A stretch of DNA of 64,000 bases from Dethiosulfovibrio faecalis (GTDB lineage: Bacteria; Synergistota; Synergistia; Synergistales; Dethiosulfovibrionaceae). Positions within the stretch are counted from its first letter, which is position 1. Each line of letters begins with the position of its first letter. The stretch covers positions 124,001 to 188,000 of the forward strand of contig NZ_JAKGUE010000002.1 in NCBI RefSeq assembly GCF_021568795.1. Reading direction: 5' to 3'. The notes under the pieces were generated by a model, which worked only from the letters and a program-made list of their open reading frames with translations, had not been told where the DNA came from and searched no databases. Of the stretch, positions 1 through 8,089 are shown one piece after another. The translations under genes were made by a program, and so were the position numbers.

Positions 1-666
1 TACCACGCCGGGATACACAACGACGTAAGGATCGATCTTTTACCGATAGAGGCCGAAGAGATAGAGACCAAAGGAGCCGAGGTGGTCTTGGAGGGGGTCG
101 ATGCGGTGTTGGTCCCCGGTGGTTTCGGATCCAGAGGTATAGAGGGAAAGATAGCTGCGGCCAGGTACGCTAGGGAGAACGGAATACCCTATCTGGGGCT
201 CTGTCTGGGTCTACAGGTGGCGGTTATGGAATTTGCCAGAAACGTCTGTTCTCTGTCCGGAGCGAACAGCACCGAGATGGATCCGGGGACGCTGAATCCG
301 GTGATTCACCTTATGGAGGATCAGAAGGGTGTCTCCGACATGGGCGGGACCATGCGTCTTGGAGCTTATAGGTGCGATCTGATCTCCGGGACCAAGTCTC
401 GGGAGGCATACGGATCCGATTTTGTCATGGAGCGCCATCGCCATCGTTATGAGTTCAACAATCAGTATAGAGAGCGTCTGGAGGCCGCGGGACTCAAGGT
501 AGCCGGGGTCTATTCGGAAAAAAATCTGGTGGAGATAATAGAGCTGACCGGTCATCCCTGGTACGTGGGGGTTCAGTTCCATCCCGAATTCCGCTCCCGA
601 CCGGTTCGTCCTCACCCTCTTTTCATGGGGTTGGTAGGTGCCGCCTTGGAGCGAAAGGGCGACTAA
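1..666 (+). CDS. pyrG: CTP synthase, C-terminal glutaminase part (5' truncated by window edge)
   Basis: CTP synthase aminates UTP to CTP using ammonia released from glutamine. Only the last 221 residues are present; the frame is open from base 1, so the synthase domain lies upstream of the window. What remains is the class I glutamine amidotransferase domain: the oxyanion strand motif VLVPGGFGSRG, the nucleophile elbow GLCLGLQ with Cys at local residue 68, and the C-terminal QFHPEF motif that supplies the catalytic His and Glu. The stop lies about 20 bases before the next gene, with a Shine-Dalgarno in the gap, so it probably heads the envelope operon that follows. Identification is secure. 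Confidence 0.96.
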   Translation, partial: YHAGIHNDVRIDLLPIEAEEIETKGAEVVLEGVDAVLVPGGFGSRGIEGKIAAARYARENGIPYLGLCLGLQVAVMEFARNVCSLSGANSTEMDPGTLNPVIHLMEDQKGVSDMGGTMRLGAYRCDLISGTKSREAYGSDFVMERHRHRYEFNNQYRERLEAAGLKVAGVYSEKNLVEIIELTGHPWYVGVQFHPEFRSRPVRPHPLFMGLVGAALERKGD

Positions 667-685
667 TTTTTTTGAGGAGGTTGTC

Positions 686-1702
686 TTGAACATGAACGAG
701 CGAATTAAGGTATTTCTCGCTGTTGCGGCGATTTTTCTTATCTGTTCCGTGGCCTGGGCTTCCGACGAAGCTCCGGTTTTCAAACAGTTGGACGATATGG
801 AAAAGATCGTATATGGGGAGGTCGGAACCGGAGGTCTGATAGATCGATTGAACCGTGTGGAGAAAACCCTCTTCGGAAGGGAGTTGCCGGGAACCGTGGC
901 GGAGCGTCAGGCCGCATTGGCTCGTTTCGTAAGAGAGGGAACCGACACTCAGCCCTCGCTGTTGTTCAAGATGTCCATAGCGGAGTGGATAACCGAACAG
1001 GTTTCCACGCCGGAAAAACCGATAGTGGATAGAATAGGAGCTCTCGAGAGGAAGCTGGAGGGACAGCCCATGGAGGATGGCCCCTTGGCCATGAGGCTTG
1101 AGAGGATGCTGGGACTGCTGGTTTCCGAACCGGTACTGTGGTCCTCCGTGCCCGTTCCGGCAGGAACGGTAGTCAGGGTCTCTCTGTTGGATACGATATC
1201 CCCCTCTTCTGTCTCGGTCGGCGATACGGTGAAGGGCAAGCTAACTAGAGATTTGGTGGTTGGAAACGTTCTTGTAGCCCCGAAGGGCTCTTTGGTCGAA
1301 GGAGCGGTTTCGAGCGTGTCGAAGCCTAGGAGTTTCGGCCGTCCCGCCGAGGTGCGTTTTCTATTCGAGAGGCTTATTACTCCCTCGCCGAATTGGATCT
1401 CCCTATCGGTAGGAGAGGCTGCCAACGAGGCAGCCAAGGCCGAAAAGGCCCAGATAGCCGCGGTAGGAAGCTCCCTAGCAGGTGCCATCTTGCTAGGTCC
1501 TCTTGGTTTGGCCGGAGGTTTTCTGGTAAGGGGGGACGTTAAGGAGATTCCTGCCGGTTCCATCTTTCACATGGAGGTATCGGAGGAGACCCCGGTGTTG
1601 TCCTATCCCGTACCGGAAGGTCTGGTCAGTCTAATACAGGTACCGGTCGATCGATTGTCTCAGGATATAGAGCCGGCTGCCAGCGAGGTGGATAACCTGT
1701 GA
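686..1702 (+). CDS. Unrecognised exported protein
   Basis: Function not recognised. The TTG start at 686 has GAGGAGG 5 bases upstream; an ATG at 692 in the same frame is the alternative. It encodes about 338 residues with a classical signal peptide (hydrophobic KVFLAVAAIFLICSVAWA, cleavage near Ala-Ser-Asp). The mature N-terminal third holds repeated leucine-rich short segments of the form RLxRVExxLFG and RIGALERKLEG, suggesting an alpha-helical repeat. The C-terminal half is beta-rich, with a Gly/Ala-rich hydrophobic stretch (SSLAGAILLGPLGLAGGF) that could insert in a membrane. It overlaps the next gene by one codon and sits two genes before the lptCD pair, so a cell-envelope role is an inference from position only. 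Confidence 0.8.
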   Translation: MNMNERIKVFLAVAAIFLICSVAWASDEAPVFKQLDDMEKIVYGEVGTGGLIDRLNRVEKTLFGRELPGTVAERQAALARFVREGTDTQPSLLFKMSIAEWITEQVSTPEKPIVDRIGALERKLEGQPMEDGPLAMRLERMLGLLVSEPVLWSSVPVPAGTVVRVSLLDTISPSSVSVGDTVKGKLTRDLVVGNVLVAPKGSLVEGAVSSVSKPRSFGRPAEVRFLFERLITPSPNWISLSVGEAANEAAKAEKAQIAAVGSSLAGAILLGPLGLAGGFLVRGDVKEIPAGSIFHMEVSEETPVLSYPVPEGLVSLIQVPVDRLSQDIEPAASEVDNL

Positions 1703-2154
1703 TGGCTAAGGCGAGAGGTTTTTGTGCCGTCTTGGCCGCCGGGTGGATCACTGTGGCCCTGTGGACGACTCCGGCGTTGGCCGTAGACCTGGGAGACATT
1801 CTGAAAGACGTGGCAGGCGTGGCCGTCGGAGGATTCGTCATAGATAAGGTGGCGGGGCCGATAAACGACTTTATCAACACCGTTACCTTCAATAAGGGGG
1901 CCAAGGTGGAGGGGCATACCAAGGTCGTTCCCATAGTGTCTCTCGGTAGCGGAACCAGGATAGGTGCGGCCCAGGTCGCAGGTCCCAAAAAGGACGGCGT
2001 TTCCAGGGTCAAGGCCGTGGCCAGTCTAGAGACGTCCTTTCAGGGTAGGTTCAGGATCAAGATTTTGGTGCCGGTGGATTCGGTAAACCCCCTTCAGAGA
2101 TTTGTCAGGGTCCAGGGGGTAGGGGTGTCGGCCATAATCGATTACAAGCTCTGA
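1702..2154 (+). CDS. Small unrecognised exported protein
   Basis: Function not recognised. ATG 1702 overlaps the preceding stop; a GTG directly in front (1699) is equally possible. The product is 150 residues with a signal peptide (basic MAKARG, hydrophobic core, cleavage near PALA-VDLGD). The mature part begins with a Gly-rich amphipathic segment (VAGVAVGGFVIDKVAGP) followed by an all-beta C-terminal half ending in IIDYKL. There is no lipobox, so it is probably periplasmic or outer-membrane associated. It is translationally coupled between two other exported proteins of unknown function, and the three look like one unit. Confidence 0.78.
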   Translation: MAKARGFCAVLAAGWITVALWTTPALAVDLGDILKDVAGVAVGGFVIDKVAGPINDFINTVTFNKGAKVEGHTKVVPIVSLGSGTRIGAAQVAGPKKDGVSRVKAVASLETSFQGRFRIKILVPVDSVNPLQRFVRVQGVGVSAIIDYKL

Positions 2155-2173
2155 CGAAAGGGAGGTAAACGTT

Positions 2174-3334
2174 TTGCCCTTGAGAAAACTGGGTTCGGCT
2201 TGTCTTTTGTTGGTGTTTTTTGCCTCCGCTTGTTGGGGGGCGTCCCCTCTGGAGGATGCCACGAGGATTCTCGAGAACAGTACGTCCTTCCACTGGGGTA
2301 AGGACTGTCTTGTATGGGTCGTTCACTATCCCGAGGCACTAGTGGGACCGTGGGTCGAGGCGGACGCTATCTCCAGAGGCTATACTCCGGCTCAGAAAGA
2401 GGAGTATCTCCGGTCGTTCAGGGAACAGCTGAGGATAGGACAGTCCGAGCCCTTTCTTGTCACGGTATATCATTTCGGGCCCAAGCCTTTGAGCTTGAGT
2501 CCTATGTCGGAAAACCTCCTGATGATAGCCGAAGGAGGGGATGTTATACCCCCCCTTTCCTACGAGGATAAGTTGGATCAGCCCATCACGGGGGTGGTCC
2601 AGGGATTGGTGTTTTTTCCCAAACAGAAGGACGGTTTCGTCCTTTCCCTCAAGGGGCTAGGGGTCTATAGAGAACAGAGATTCGCCTTTAAGGGGTTTTC
2701 CTCCGTTGGAGAGCCTTCGTCGAACGACGTAGGTGAGGCGAAACAGAGGATCGTGGAGCTTCCCCCTGTGGAGACAGAGACGGTCTTAACCTCTTCGGGG
2801 GGTAAGGTGGATGTTCCGGTAGCGAAGCCGAAACCGGAAAAGGCGGAAAAGGAATCGAAGAGAGTCGAGGAACCGACGGTGGATACCGAGCCTCCTGCCT
2901 GGCTTGGACCCGGACCGGTTCTGACGAAGAAACCCGAACCGGTGGAGATACCGAAAGTGTCCTCAGGTGACTCGATGGCGTTGTCGGCGGATCTCTCGGA
3001 GGCGATAATGTCCGAAGACGATCCGAACCCTGCGGGGTTGGAGATGTCCCGTGATTCTCTGGTGGAGGCTTTTCTGGCTCTATGGGCCAAAGGCGATACC
3101 TCGACGATGTACGAGATGTTGTCTCCGTCCTCTAGAGGGGATAAAGATACTTTTTCAAAAAGGGCGAACGGTTCCCCTCTGCGCTGGTGTCTGGAAGACG
3201 GTTACAAGCTGAAGTGGCTCGATGGGGACAAGGTCAAGGTGTCGGTGGCCCAAAAATTGGTTTTGATAAGGGTTCTTCAGAGCGAGGTTCTGACCGTGGT
3301 ATCGGAGGAAGGTCGTCTCTGGATTGTCTGGTAG
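2174..3334 (+). CDS. Unrecognised exported protein with Lys/Pro/Glu linker
   Basis: The TTG start at 2174 is preceded by GGGAGG. The 386-residue product starts with a signal peptide (LGSACLLLVFFASACWG). Residues about 25-185 form a beta-rich globular domain with no family I can name. Residues about 190-285 form a low-complexity linker rich in Lys, Pro and Glu (KPKPEKAEKESKRVEEP) of the kind that spans the periplasm. Residues about 290-386 form a small C-terminal domain with an NTF2-like appearance (DSLVEAFLALWAKGDTSTMYE followed by beta strands, ending RLWIVW). The stop overlaps the start of lptC, so co-translation is likely and a role next to LPS transport is plausible but unproven. Confidence 0.8.
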   Translation: MPLRKLGSACLLLVFFASACWGASPLEDATRILENSTSFHWGKDCLVWVVHYPEALVGPWVEADAISRGYTPAQKEEYLRSFREQLRIGQSEPFLVTVYHFGPKPLSLSPMSENLLMIAEGGDVIPPLSYEDKLDQPITGVVQGLVFFPKQKDGFVLSLKGLGVYREQRFAFKGFSSVGEPSSNDVGEAKQRIVELPPVETETVLTSSGGKVDVPVAKPKPEKAEKESKRVEEPTVDTEPPAWLGPGPVLTKKPEPVEIPKVSSGDSMALSADLSEAIMSEDDPNPAGLEMSRDSLVEAFLALWAKGDTSTMYEMLSPSSRGDKDTFSKRANGSPLRWCLEDGYKLKWLDGDKVKVSVAQKLVLIRVLQSEVLTVVSEEGRLWIVW

Positions 3335-3878
3335 ATTTTTATGGTTTTCGACGATAATAGCGGTTATTTTAGGTTTTTCCTATATGCTCTATAGTGATCT
3401 CAATCTCGATTATCTTGAGGTTGAAGAGCCTGCCGGAGGTGTTGGAGCTGTCGAGCTCAAGGACGTGACTCTCAGGAGAAGCCTATCCGGAGATCTCTGG
3501 ACTTTTCTGGTCCGTTCGGTGAGCAAGAAAGGCGGAATAGGGGACTTAAAGGACGTTGCCGGTAACCGTATAGGGCCGAACGGTTCCGTGTGGACCTTGA
3601 CATCTCCCGAAGGAGAGTACGATAGCTCCGGAGATCGATTGGTGTTGCGGAACGGTAGCGGGGTTTTCGAGGAAAAAAAGGAGAATTTCGATTGGGTCGC
3701 TCCCGTCATCTTTTGGGGTGGAGCGTCTTCTGATCGTTGGTCCTTTCCGGATGGCTTGACCATATCGGGGGATCGTTACAGTCTGACGGGAAAAAGCGCA
3801 GAGGCGTCTCCCTCCGAAGGGGTCGTCGTCCAGGAGGGGGTTATGGTATGGTGGCACGAAGGTGGATCTGGGCGATAG
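3324..3878 (+). CDS. lptC: LptC-like LPS export protein
   Basis: Probable LptC, the inner-membrane-anchored periplasmic link that receives lipopolysaccharide from the LptBFG transporter and passes it towards LptA/LptD. The TTG start overlaps the preceding gene's end. The product has 184 residues, close to the family's usual length. It has one N-terminal membrane anchor (about residues 5-22, FLWFSTIIAVILGFSYML) and then a beta-rich body with the pattern of an OstA/LptC beta-jellyroll (SPEGEYDSSGDRLVLRNGSG, then GLTISGDRYSLTG). It overlaps lptD by about 30 bases. The sequence is divergent, and the call rests on topology, size and adjacency to LptD. No LptA or LptBFG gene is in this window. Confidence 0.65.
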   Translation: MSGRFLWFSTIIAVILGFSYMLYSDLNLDYLEVEEPAGGVGAVELKDVTLRRSLSGDLWTFLVRSVSKKGGIGDLKDVAGNRIGPNGSVWTLTSPEGEYDSSGDRLVLRNGSGVFEEKKENFDWVAPVIFWGGASSDRWSFPDGLTISGDRYSLTGKSAEASPSEGVVVQEGVMVWWHEGGSGR

Positions 3879-5557
3879 TGGTCCTTATGCTTATAGCATG
3901 CCCTCTATGGGCTTTGGACGAGGACGAAGGAGCGGCCTCTCTGAACGCCGATGAGCTGTCTTTCGACGAGGCCAGTGGCGTAGCCGTTGCCGAGGGTAAC
4001 GCTGCTCTGAAGTACAAGGGTGTCAGGATGTTTGCCGATAAAATGGAGATGGATACGGTTGGAAACGTGGTCAAGGCCTATTCCATGGAGGGCAAGGGAG
4101 TTACCTTGATCTCTGGAGGCAAGGTCTTGAGAGGGCAGAGGGCCGAGTTCGACTTGACCACCAGGGAAGGGGCTCTTTATGAGACCTCGTCGGCAGTACC
4201 TCTGTCCGAGTCTGATCAGTTCGTCTACATAAAAGGAGAGAAGATGGAGGTCTCCACCGTGGCGGCCGCACGTCGAAAGGGTTGGTTGCCCAAGAAGACC
4301 AGAGCCTTGTCGGACGACGAGGCCATAGGACGTTGGGAGGGGGTCTCCGTGACAACCTGTTCGGCCCCCCATCCCCATTATCGTCTCAAGGCCAAGAGGT
4401 TGATCCTCATCCCGGACGAGAGGGTTGTGGTGAATTCTCCTCAGGTGTATATAGGTGAATCTCTGTTGTTTACCTATCCCTTTGACTACAGGGTAGATCT
4501 TCAGGAGCACGGCGAGGGCAATTCGTTTATGCCAAAGTTGGGATACGACTCTGACAAGGGAGTTGGTCTGGGACTTTCCGGCCCCTTCTACTGGGATCGC
4601 GGTCAACTGTCACTCTCGGTTATGGGATGGTCCGACGAGGGGCTGGAGTGGTCCGGAAGGATAGACCAGGAGCTTGCTCCCTGGTTGAGGATATACGGCG
4701 AGACCGCATGGGAATACGAATCTACCTCGGACAGAAAGGAATATCGCCCTTCCTGGGGCTTCGTGGCGGAGAACGACGGTTGGACTCTGGACGGCCGATG
4801 GACCCAGAGAGAGGCTCTGAAGGAGGAGCTGCACTCCGGTCGTACCTACAAGACCACCCTGTGGAGGATGCCCGAGTTATCCCTTCATTCTCCCTGGTGG
4901 AGGTTTTCTTCCGACGAGAGACAGTATTTTAGGATGGGAGTTCAGTGGGGAAGGTATGAAGAGACCGGCAAGGGCCTTCCTGAGATGGAACGTTTCGGAT
5001 GGGGCGGCGAGCTTTACGGAAAAATAGGTCGTGACACCGGCAGATGGGAACCTTTCTGGAGGTTGGCCTACAGGGATTTCAGCTATGACGCAGATGTAAA
5101 CGATAGCCAGAAGGTGACCGATGCATCGGTAGGGGCGGTCTACAGGTCGGAATCCGGCTTCGAGGCCGGTACCGCTTACGTCAGGAGATGGGTTGACGGT
5201 CGCTCTCCTTTCGCGTTGGTGGAGACCGACGACGATTCGGACAGCTGGGACGACTACGACGAGGAGGAGCTTATATACCAGCGTTTCGGGTTCTCCCTTT
5301 CGGATACATTCAGGCTTAGGCTGACCGGAGCCTACGATCTGGACCGGAGCCGGATGGACGAGATCGCCTATCAGCTGACCTATCAGAACAACTGTTGTTT
5401 TAAGTGGATATTGACATACAGGGACAATCGGCATGACGATGACGATTGGGCTTCGCTGAGTTTCCAGCTTACGGCCTTTCCTGACAATACCGTGAGGTTC
5501 GGCGATAACGAGTTGGACGATCCTTTCGAGGAACCTCGGGATTTACCGAAAGACTGA
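3848..5557 (+). CDS. lptD: LPS-assembly outer membrane protein LptD (OstA)
   Basis: LptD forms the outer-membrane translocon that inserts lipopolysaccharide into the outer leaflet. I chose ATG 3848, about 10 bases after GGAGG; an upstream in-frame ATG at 3737 lies inside lptC. The 569-residue product starts with a signal peptide (RWIWAIVVLMLIACPLWA). An OstA jellyroll follows at about residues 28-110 (LNADELSFDEASGVAVAEG), then the LptD signature region with the Cys of VTTCSAPHPHYRLKAKRL, then a beta-barrel of alternating aromatic strands. It is shorter than the about 780-residue enterobacterial protein. A strongly acidic loop (DDDSDSWDDYDEEE) and an acidic, non-aromatic C-terminal tail are unusual. 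It ends its operon at a strong terminator. Confidence 0.85.
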   Translation: MVARRWIWAIVVLMLIACPLWALDEDEGAASLNADELSFDEASGVAVAEGNAALKYKGVRMFADKMEMDTVGNVVKAYSMEGKGVTLISGGKVLRGQRAEFDLTTREGALYETSSAVPLSESDQFVYIKGEKMEVSTVAAARRKGWLPKKTRALSDDEAIGRWEGVSVTTCSAPHPHYRLKAKRLILIPDERVVVNSPQVYIGESLLFTYPFDYRVDLQEHGEGNSFMPKLGYDSDKGVGLGLSGPFYWDRGQLSLSVMGWSDEGLEWSGRIDQELAPWLRIYGETAWEYESTSDRKEYRPSWGFVAENDGWTLDGRWTQREALKEELHSGRTYKTTLWRMPELSLHSPWWRFSSDERQYFRMGVQWGRYEETGKGLPEMERFGWGGELYGKIGRDTGRWEPFWRLAYRDFSYDADVNDSQKVTDASVGAVYRSESGFEAGTAYVRRWVDGRSPFALVETDDDSDSWDDYDEEELIYQRFGFSLSDTFRLRLTGAYDLDRSRMDEIAYQLTYQNNCCFKWILTYRDNRHDDDDWASLSFQLTAFPDNTVRFGDNELDDPFEEPRDLPKD

Positions 5558-5561
5558 GAGA

Positions 5562-5589
5562 AAAAGACCTGCCTCTCGGCAGGTCTTTT
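5562..5589. terminator. Bidirectional rho-independent terminator between lptD and greA
   Basis: A 12-bp stem AAAAGACCTGCC / GGCAGGTCTTTT with a 4-base loop has A-tracts and T-tracts on both flanks. It lies between convergent genes and can serve both strands. Confidence 0.93.
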
Positions 5590-5619
5590 GTCTCTGTAGT
5601 CGTATCATTTTTCGGTGGA

Positions 5620-6114
5620 TCAGTTTACCTGGATCTCCAATACGCGGAGTTTCCTCATGCCATTTGGAACTTTTACGCTGATCTCTTCTCCGGGGTGTTT
5701 GCCCATGAGAGCCTGTCCTACCGGACTTACCGAGGAGATCTTGCTCTTTTTAGGGTCTGCTTCCTCTGAGCCCACTATGGAGTAGCTGAAGGTCTTCTTG
5801 TTGCCGATGTCCTCGATGGTTACGGTAGTCCCGAGGGCTACATGGCTTCCGTCCAGGCTCGACGAATCTATTACCTGAGCCTTGCTGAGATGGTACTCGA
5901 GTCTCTGTATGCGGCTTTCCAGTTTTGCCTGTTCGTCCTTGGCCGCGGCGTATTCGGCGTTTTCGCTGAGATCTCCGAAAGACCGGGCCTCCTCTATCCT
6001 CTGGGCGACGACGTATCGCTCCTCGCTCCTGAGGCGTTTGAGTTCCTCGTAGAGTTGATCGTATCCCTCTTTTGTCATCTCGATTCTGTCGCTGACGGCA
6101 GTTTTGTCGCTCAA
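5620..6114 (-). CDS. greA: Transcription elongation factor GreA
   Basis: GreA rescues backtracked RNA polymerase by stimulating cleavage of the nascent transcript in the secondary channel. The open frame extends further upstream, but a TTG at the chosen start has GAGGAGGT about 7 bases before it, which gives 164 residues, normal for the family. The N-terminal coiled coil (about residues 10-80) carries the conserved acidic tip in ARSFGDLSENAEYAAAKDEQ, and the C-terminal FKBP-like domain includes SPVGQALMGKHPGEE. The gene is a single transcription unit with its own promoter, divergent from rnj. Confidence 0.96.
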   Translation of the reverse strand: MSDKTAVSDRIEMTKEGYDQLYEELKRLRSEERYVVAQRIEEARSFGDLSENAEYAAAKDEQAKLESRIQRLEYHLSKAQVIDSSSLDGSHVALGTTVTIEDIGNKKTFSYSIVGSEEADPKKSKISSVSPVGQALMGKHPGEEISVKVPNGMRKLRVLEIQVN

Positions 6115-6154
6115 GGCTGAAACCTCCTCGATAGGCTGTTGTCGTTGAAAGGCA

Positions 6155-6183
6155 ATTTTATCAGATACTCGGGAATGAGACAA
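6155..6183 (-). promoter_or_regulatory. Sigma-70-type promoter of greA
   Basis: Read on the minus strand, TTGTCT, a 17-base spacer and TAAAAT precede greA, placing the transcription start about 30-35 bases before the TTG start codon and allowing room for the GAGGAGGT ribosome site. Confidence 0.7.
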
Positions 6184-6228
6184 TCTCGACAGGGCTGCAA
6201 TAACCAAAAAAAGAAGGGAATAACAAGG

Positions 6229-6245
6229 GGTCGGATTGTCCGACC
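6229..6245. repeat. Perfect inverted repeat between greA and rnj
   Basis: GGTCGGA-TTG-TCCGACC is a perfect 7-3-7 inverted repeat, about 40 bases before the rnj start. No T-tract follows on either strand, so it does not look like a terminator. It could be a protein-binding operator or a hairpin in the rnj leader. Confidence 0.6.
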
Positions 6246-6283
6246 ATGGTTTATTTTACTGAATATGGAGGTCGTGATTCGAC

Positions 6284-8089
6284 GTGACTACACAGGATAA
6301 AGCACAGAACGATAACCAGTTAGAAAAAGGACAGGCGGGCCGTGGAGACGGTGGAAGAGGCGGCACGAGCCGAGGTAAGGGACGTCCCAGAAGGAGAAAA
6401 AGGCCCGGGAAGGGGACGAGGCCGAAGGACGGTACGCTGAGGTTTATACCCCTGGGTGGAATAGGAGAGATCGGGAAGAATATGTACCTCCTGGAGTTCG
6501 GGGAGGATATGATCGTGATCGACTGCGGTCTTATGTTCCCGGAGGAGGAGATGTTGGGAATAGATTTCGTGATTCCCGACACTACCTATCTGGAGGCCAA
6601 CAAGGAGAGGGTTAAGGGTATTCTCCTTACCCATGGACACGAGGATCACGTAGGTGCTCTTCCCTTCGTGCTACCCGGTCTGGACGTTCCGGTTTACGGC
6701 ACCAAGTTGACCTTGGGCATGGCTTCTCACCGTTTGGAAGAGGCCAGACCGGATTACAAACCTAAGTTTAAGGAGATCAAGGCTGGAGATAAGATCAAAC
6801 TCGGTCGTTTCTCCATTTCGTTTATTCCGGTGTGTCATTCAATTCCCGATGGAGTAGCTTTGGCTATAGAGACCCCTATAGGGACAGTCATCCATACGGG
6901 AGACTTCAAGCTGGACCCGACTCCGGTGGACGGAAGGATCACCGATTACAGCGCCTTCGCCGAGTTGGGGAAGAAAGGCGTATTGGCCTTGATGTCCGAC
7001 TCCACCAACGTGGAGAAGGAGGGGTTTACCCAGTCGGAGAGCGTTATATCCGGCACTTTGGAGAGGCTTTTCAGAGAGCAGCGGAACAGAAGGGTGATAA
7101 TATCCTCTTTTTCCAGCAACCTGCACAGGGTGCAGCAGGTCGCGGACGTAGCTGCTCGGTTCAACCGTAAGATAGCCTTTGCCGGAAGGAGCATGATAAA
7201 CAACGTCGACCTGGCCCGTAGGCTGGGGTATCTTCAGATATCCGACGATATGATGGTCCCTTTGCAGGATATCGACAAAGTTCCCCATAATAGGCTGGTC
7301 TTGGTTACCACCGGCAGTCAGGGTGAGCCTTTTTCAGGGTTGATGCTTATGAGCAAGGGGGAGCATCACAGGGTCAAGCTCGGCCCCAAGGACGTGGTGG
7401 CCGTTTTCGCCACCCCGGTTCCAGGTAACGAGAAGATGGTGAGCAACATGGTGAACCGGCTTTTTCGGTGTCGCTGTGAGGTTATCTACGAGAAAAGCTG
7501 GGGCACCCACGTGTCGGGTCATGCCTCCAGGGAAGAGTTGAAGATGATGCTGAGCATGGTGAGGCCCAAGTATTTCGTCCCGATTCACGGAGAGTACCGG
7601 ATGTTGGTTCGCCATGCTCAGCTGGCCAATCAGGTGGGTGTTCCGGTCAAGAATACTTTTGTTATGGATAACGGCGACGTGCTCTCCATAACGGATAAAT
7701 CGGCTCAGGCCAAGAGCAAGGTGCAGGCTGGCGCCGTGCTGGTCGACGGTCTCGCCTTCGGCGAGTTGGAGAGCAGCGTCATGAGAGAGAGAAAAGATCT
7801 GGCCGAGGACGGCGTTTTGGTTGTCTCTATGACGCTCGATCGCAGGTTCAAGCTTTTGTCCGACCCGATGTTCGAGAGCTGTGGTTTTATGCACCTCCAC
7901 GATGCGGAGCACATGAGAAAAGAGTTTTCCGATGCTATAAGGCACACGGTCAAAAAAGCCTCTTCCCAGAGAGGAGTTACCGTAGAGGTTTTGGAGAACA
8001 AGGTCAGGGGACGCTGTCGTGAGCTGCTTCGAAAGTATGCCGGCACCAGTCCCAGGGTTATACCTTTGATCACGGTTCTCGATAGATGA
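6284..8089 (+). CDS. rnj: Ribonuclease J
   Basis: RNase J is a metallo-beta-lactamase/beta-CASP nuclease with endonuclease and 5'-3' exonuclease activity in mRNA decay and rRNA maturation. The GTG start is about 12 bases after GGAGG. The 601-residue product begins with a Lys/Arg/Gly-rich extension of about 45 residues (TSRGKGRPRRRKRPGKG) that may bind RNA and is not part of the catalytic core. The metal-binding motif LTHGHEDHVGALP is near residue 116, further ligands lie in HTGDFKLDPTPVDG, and the beta-CASP motif HVSGHASREE is followed by PIHGEYRM. The C-terminal domain continues to the end. The stop overlaps the uppP ATG by 4 bases. Confidence 0.95.
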   Translation: MTTQDKAQNDNQLEKGQAGRGDGGRGGTSRGKGRPRRRKRPGKGTRPKDGTLRFIPLGGIGEIGKNMYLLEFGEDMIVIDCGLMFPEEEMLGIDFVIPDTTYLEANKERVKGILLTHGHEDHVGALPFVLPGLDVPVYGTKLTLGMASHRLEEARPDYKPKFKEIKAGDKIKLGRFSISFIPVCHSIPDGVALAIETPIGTVIHTGDFKLDPTPVDGRITDYSAFAELGKKGVLALMSDSTNVEKEGFTQSESVISGTLERLFREQRNRRVIISSFSSNLHRVQQVADVAARFNRKIAFAGRSMINNVDLARRLGYLQISDDMMVPLQDIDKVPHNRLVLVTTGSQGEPFSGLMLMSKGEHHRVKLGPKDVVAVFATPVPGNEKMVSNMVNRLFRCRCEVIYEKSWGTHVSGHASREELKMMLSMVRPKYFVPIHGEYRMLVRHAQLANQVGVPVKNTFVMDNGDVLSITDKSAQAKSKVQAGAVLVDGLAFGELESSVMRERKDLAEDGVLVVSMTLDRRFKLLSDPMFESCGFMHLHDAEHMRKEFSDAIRHTVKKASSQRGVTVEVLENKVRGRCRELLRKYAGTSPRVIPLITVLDR

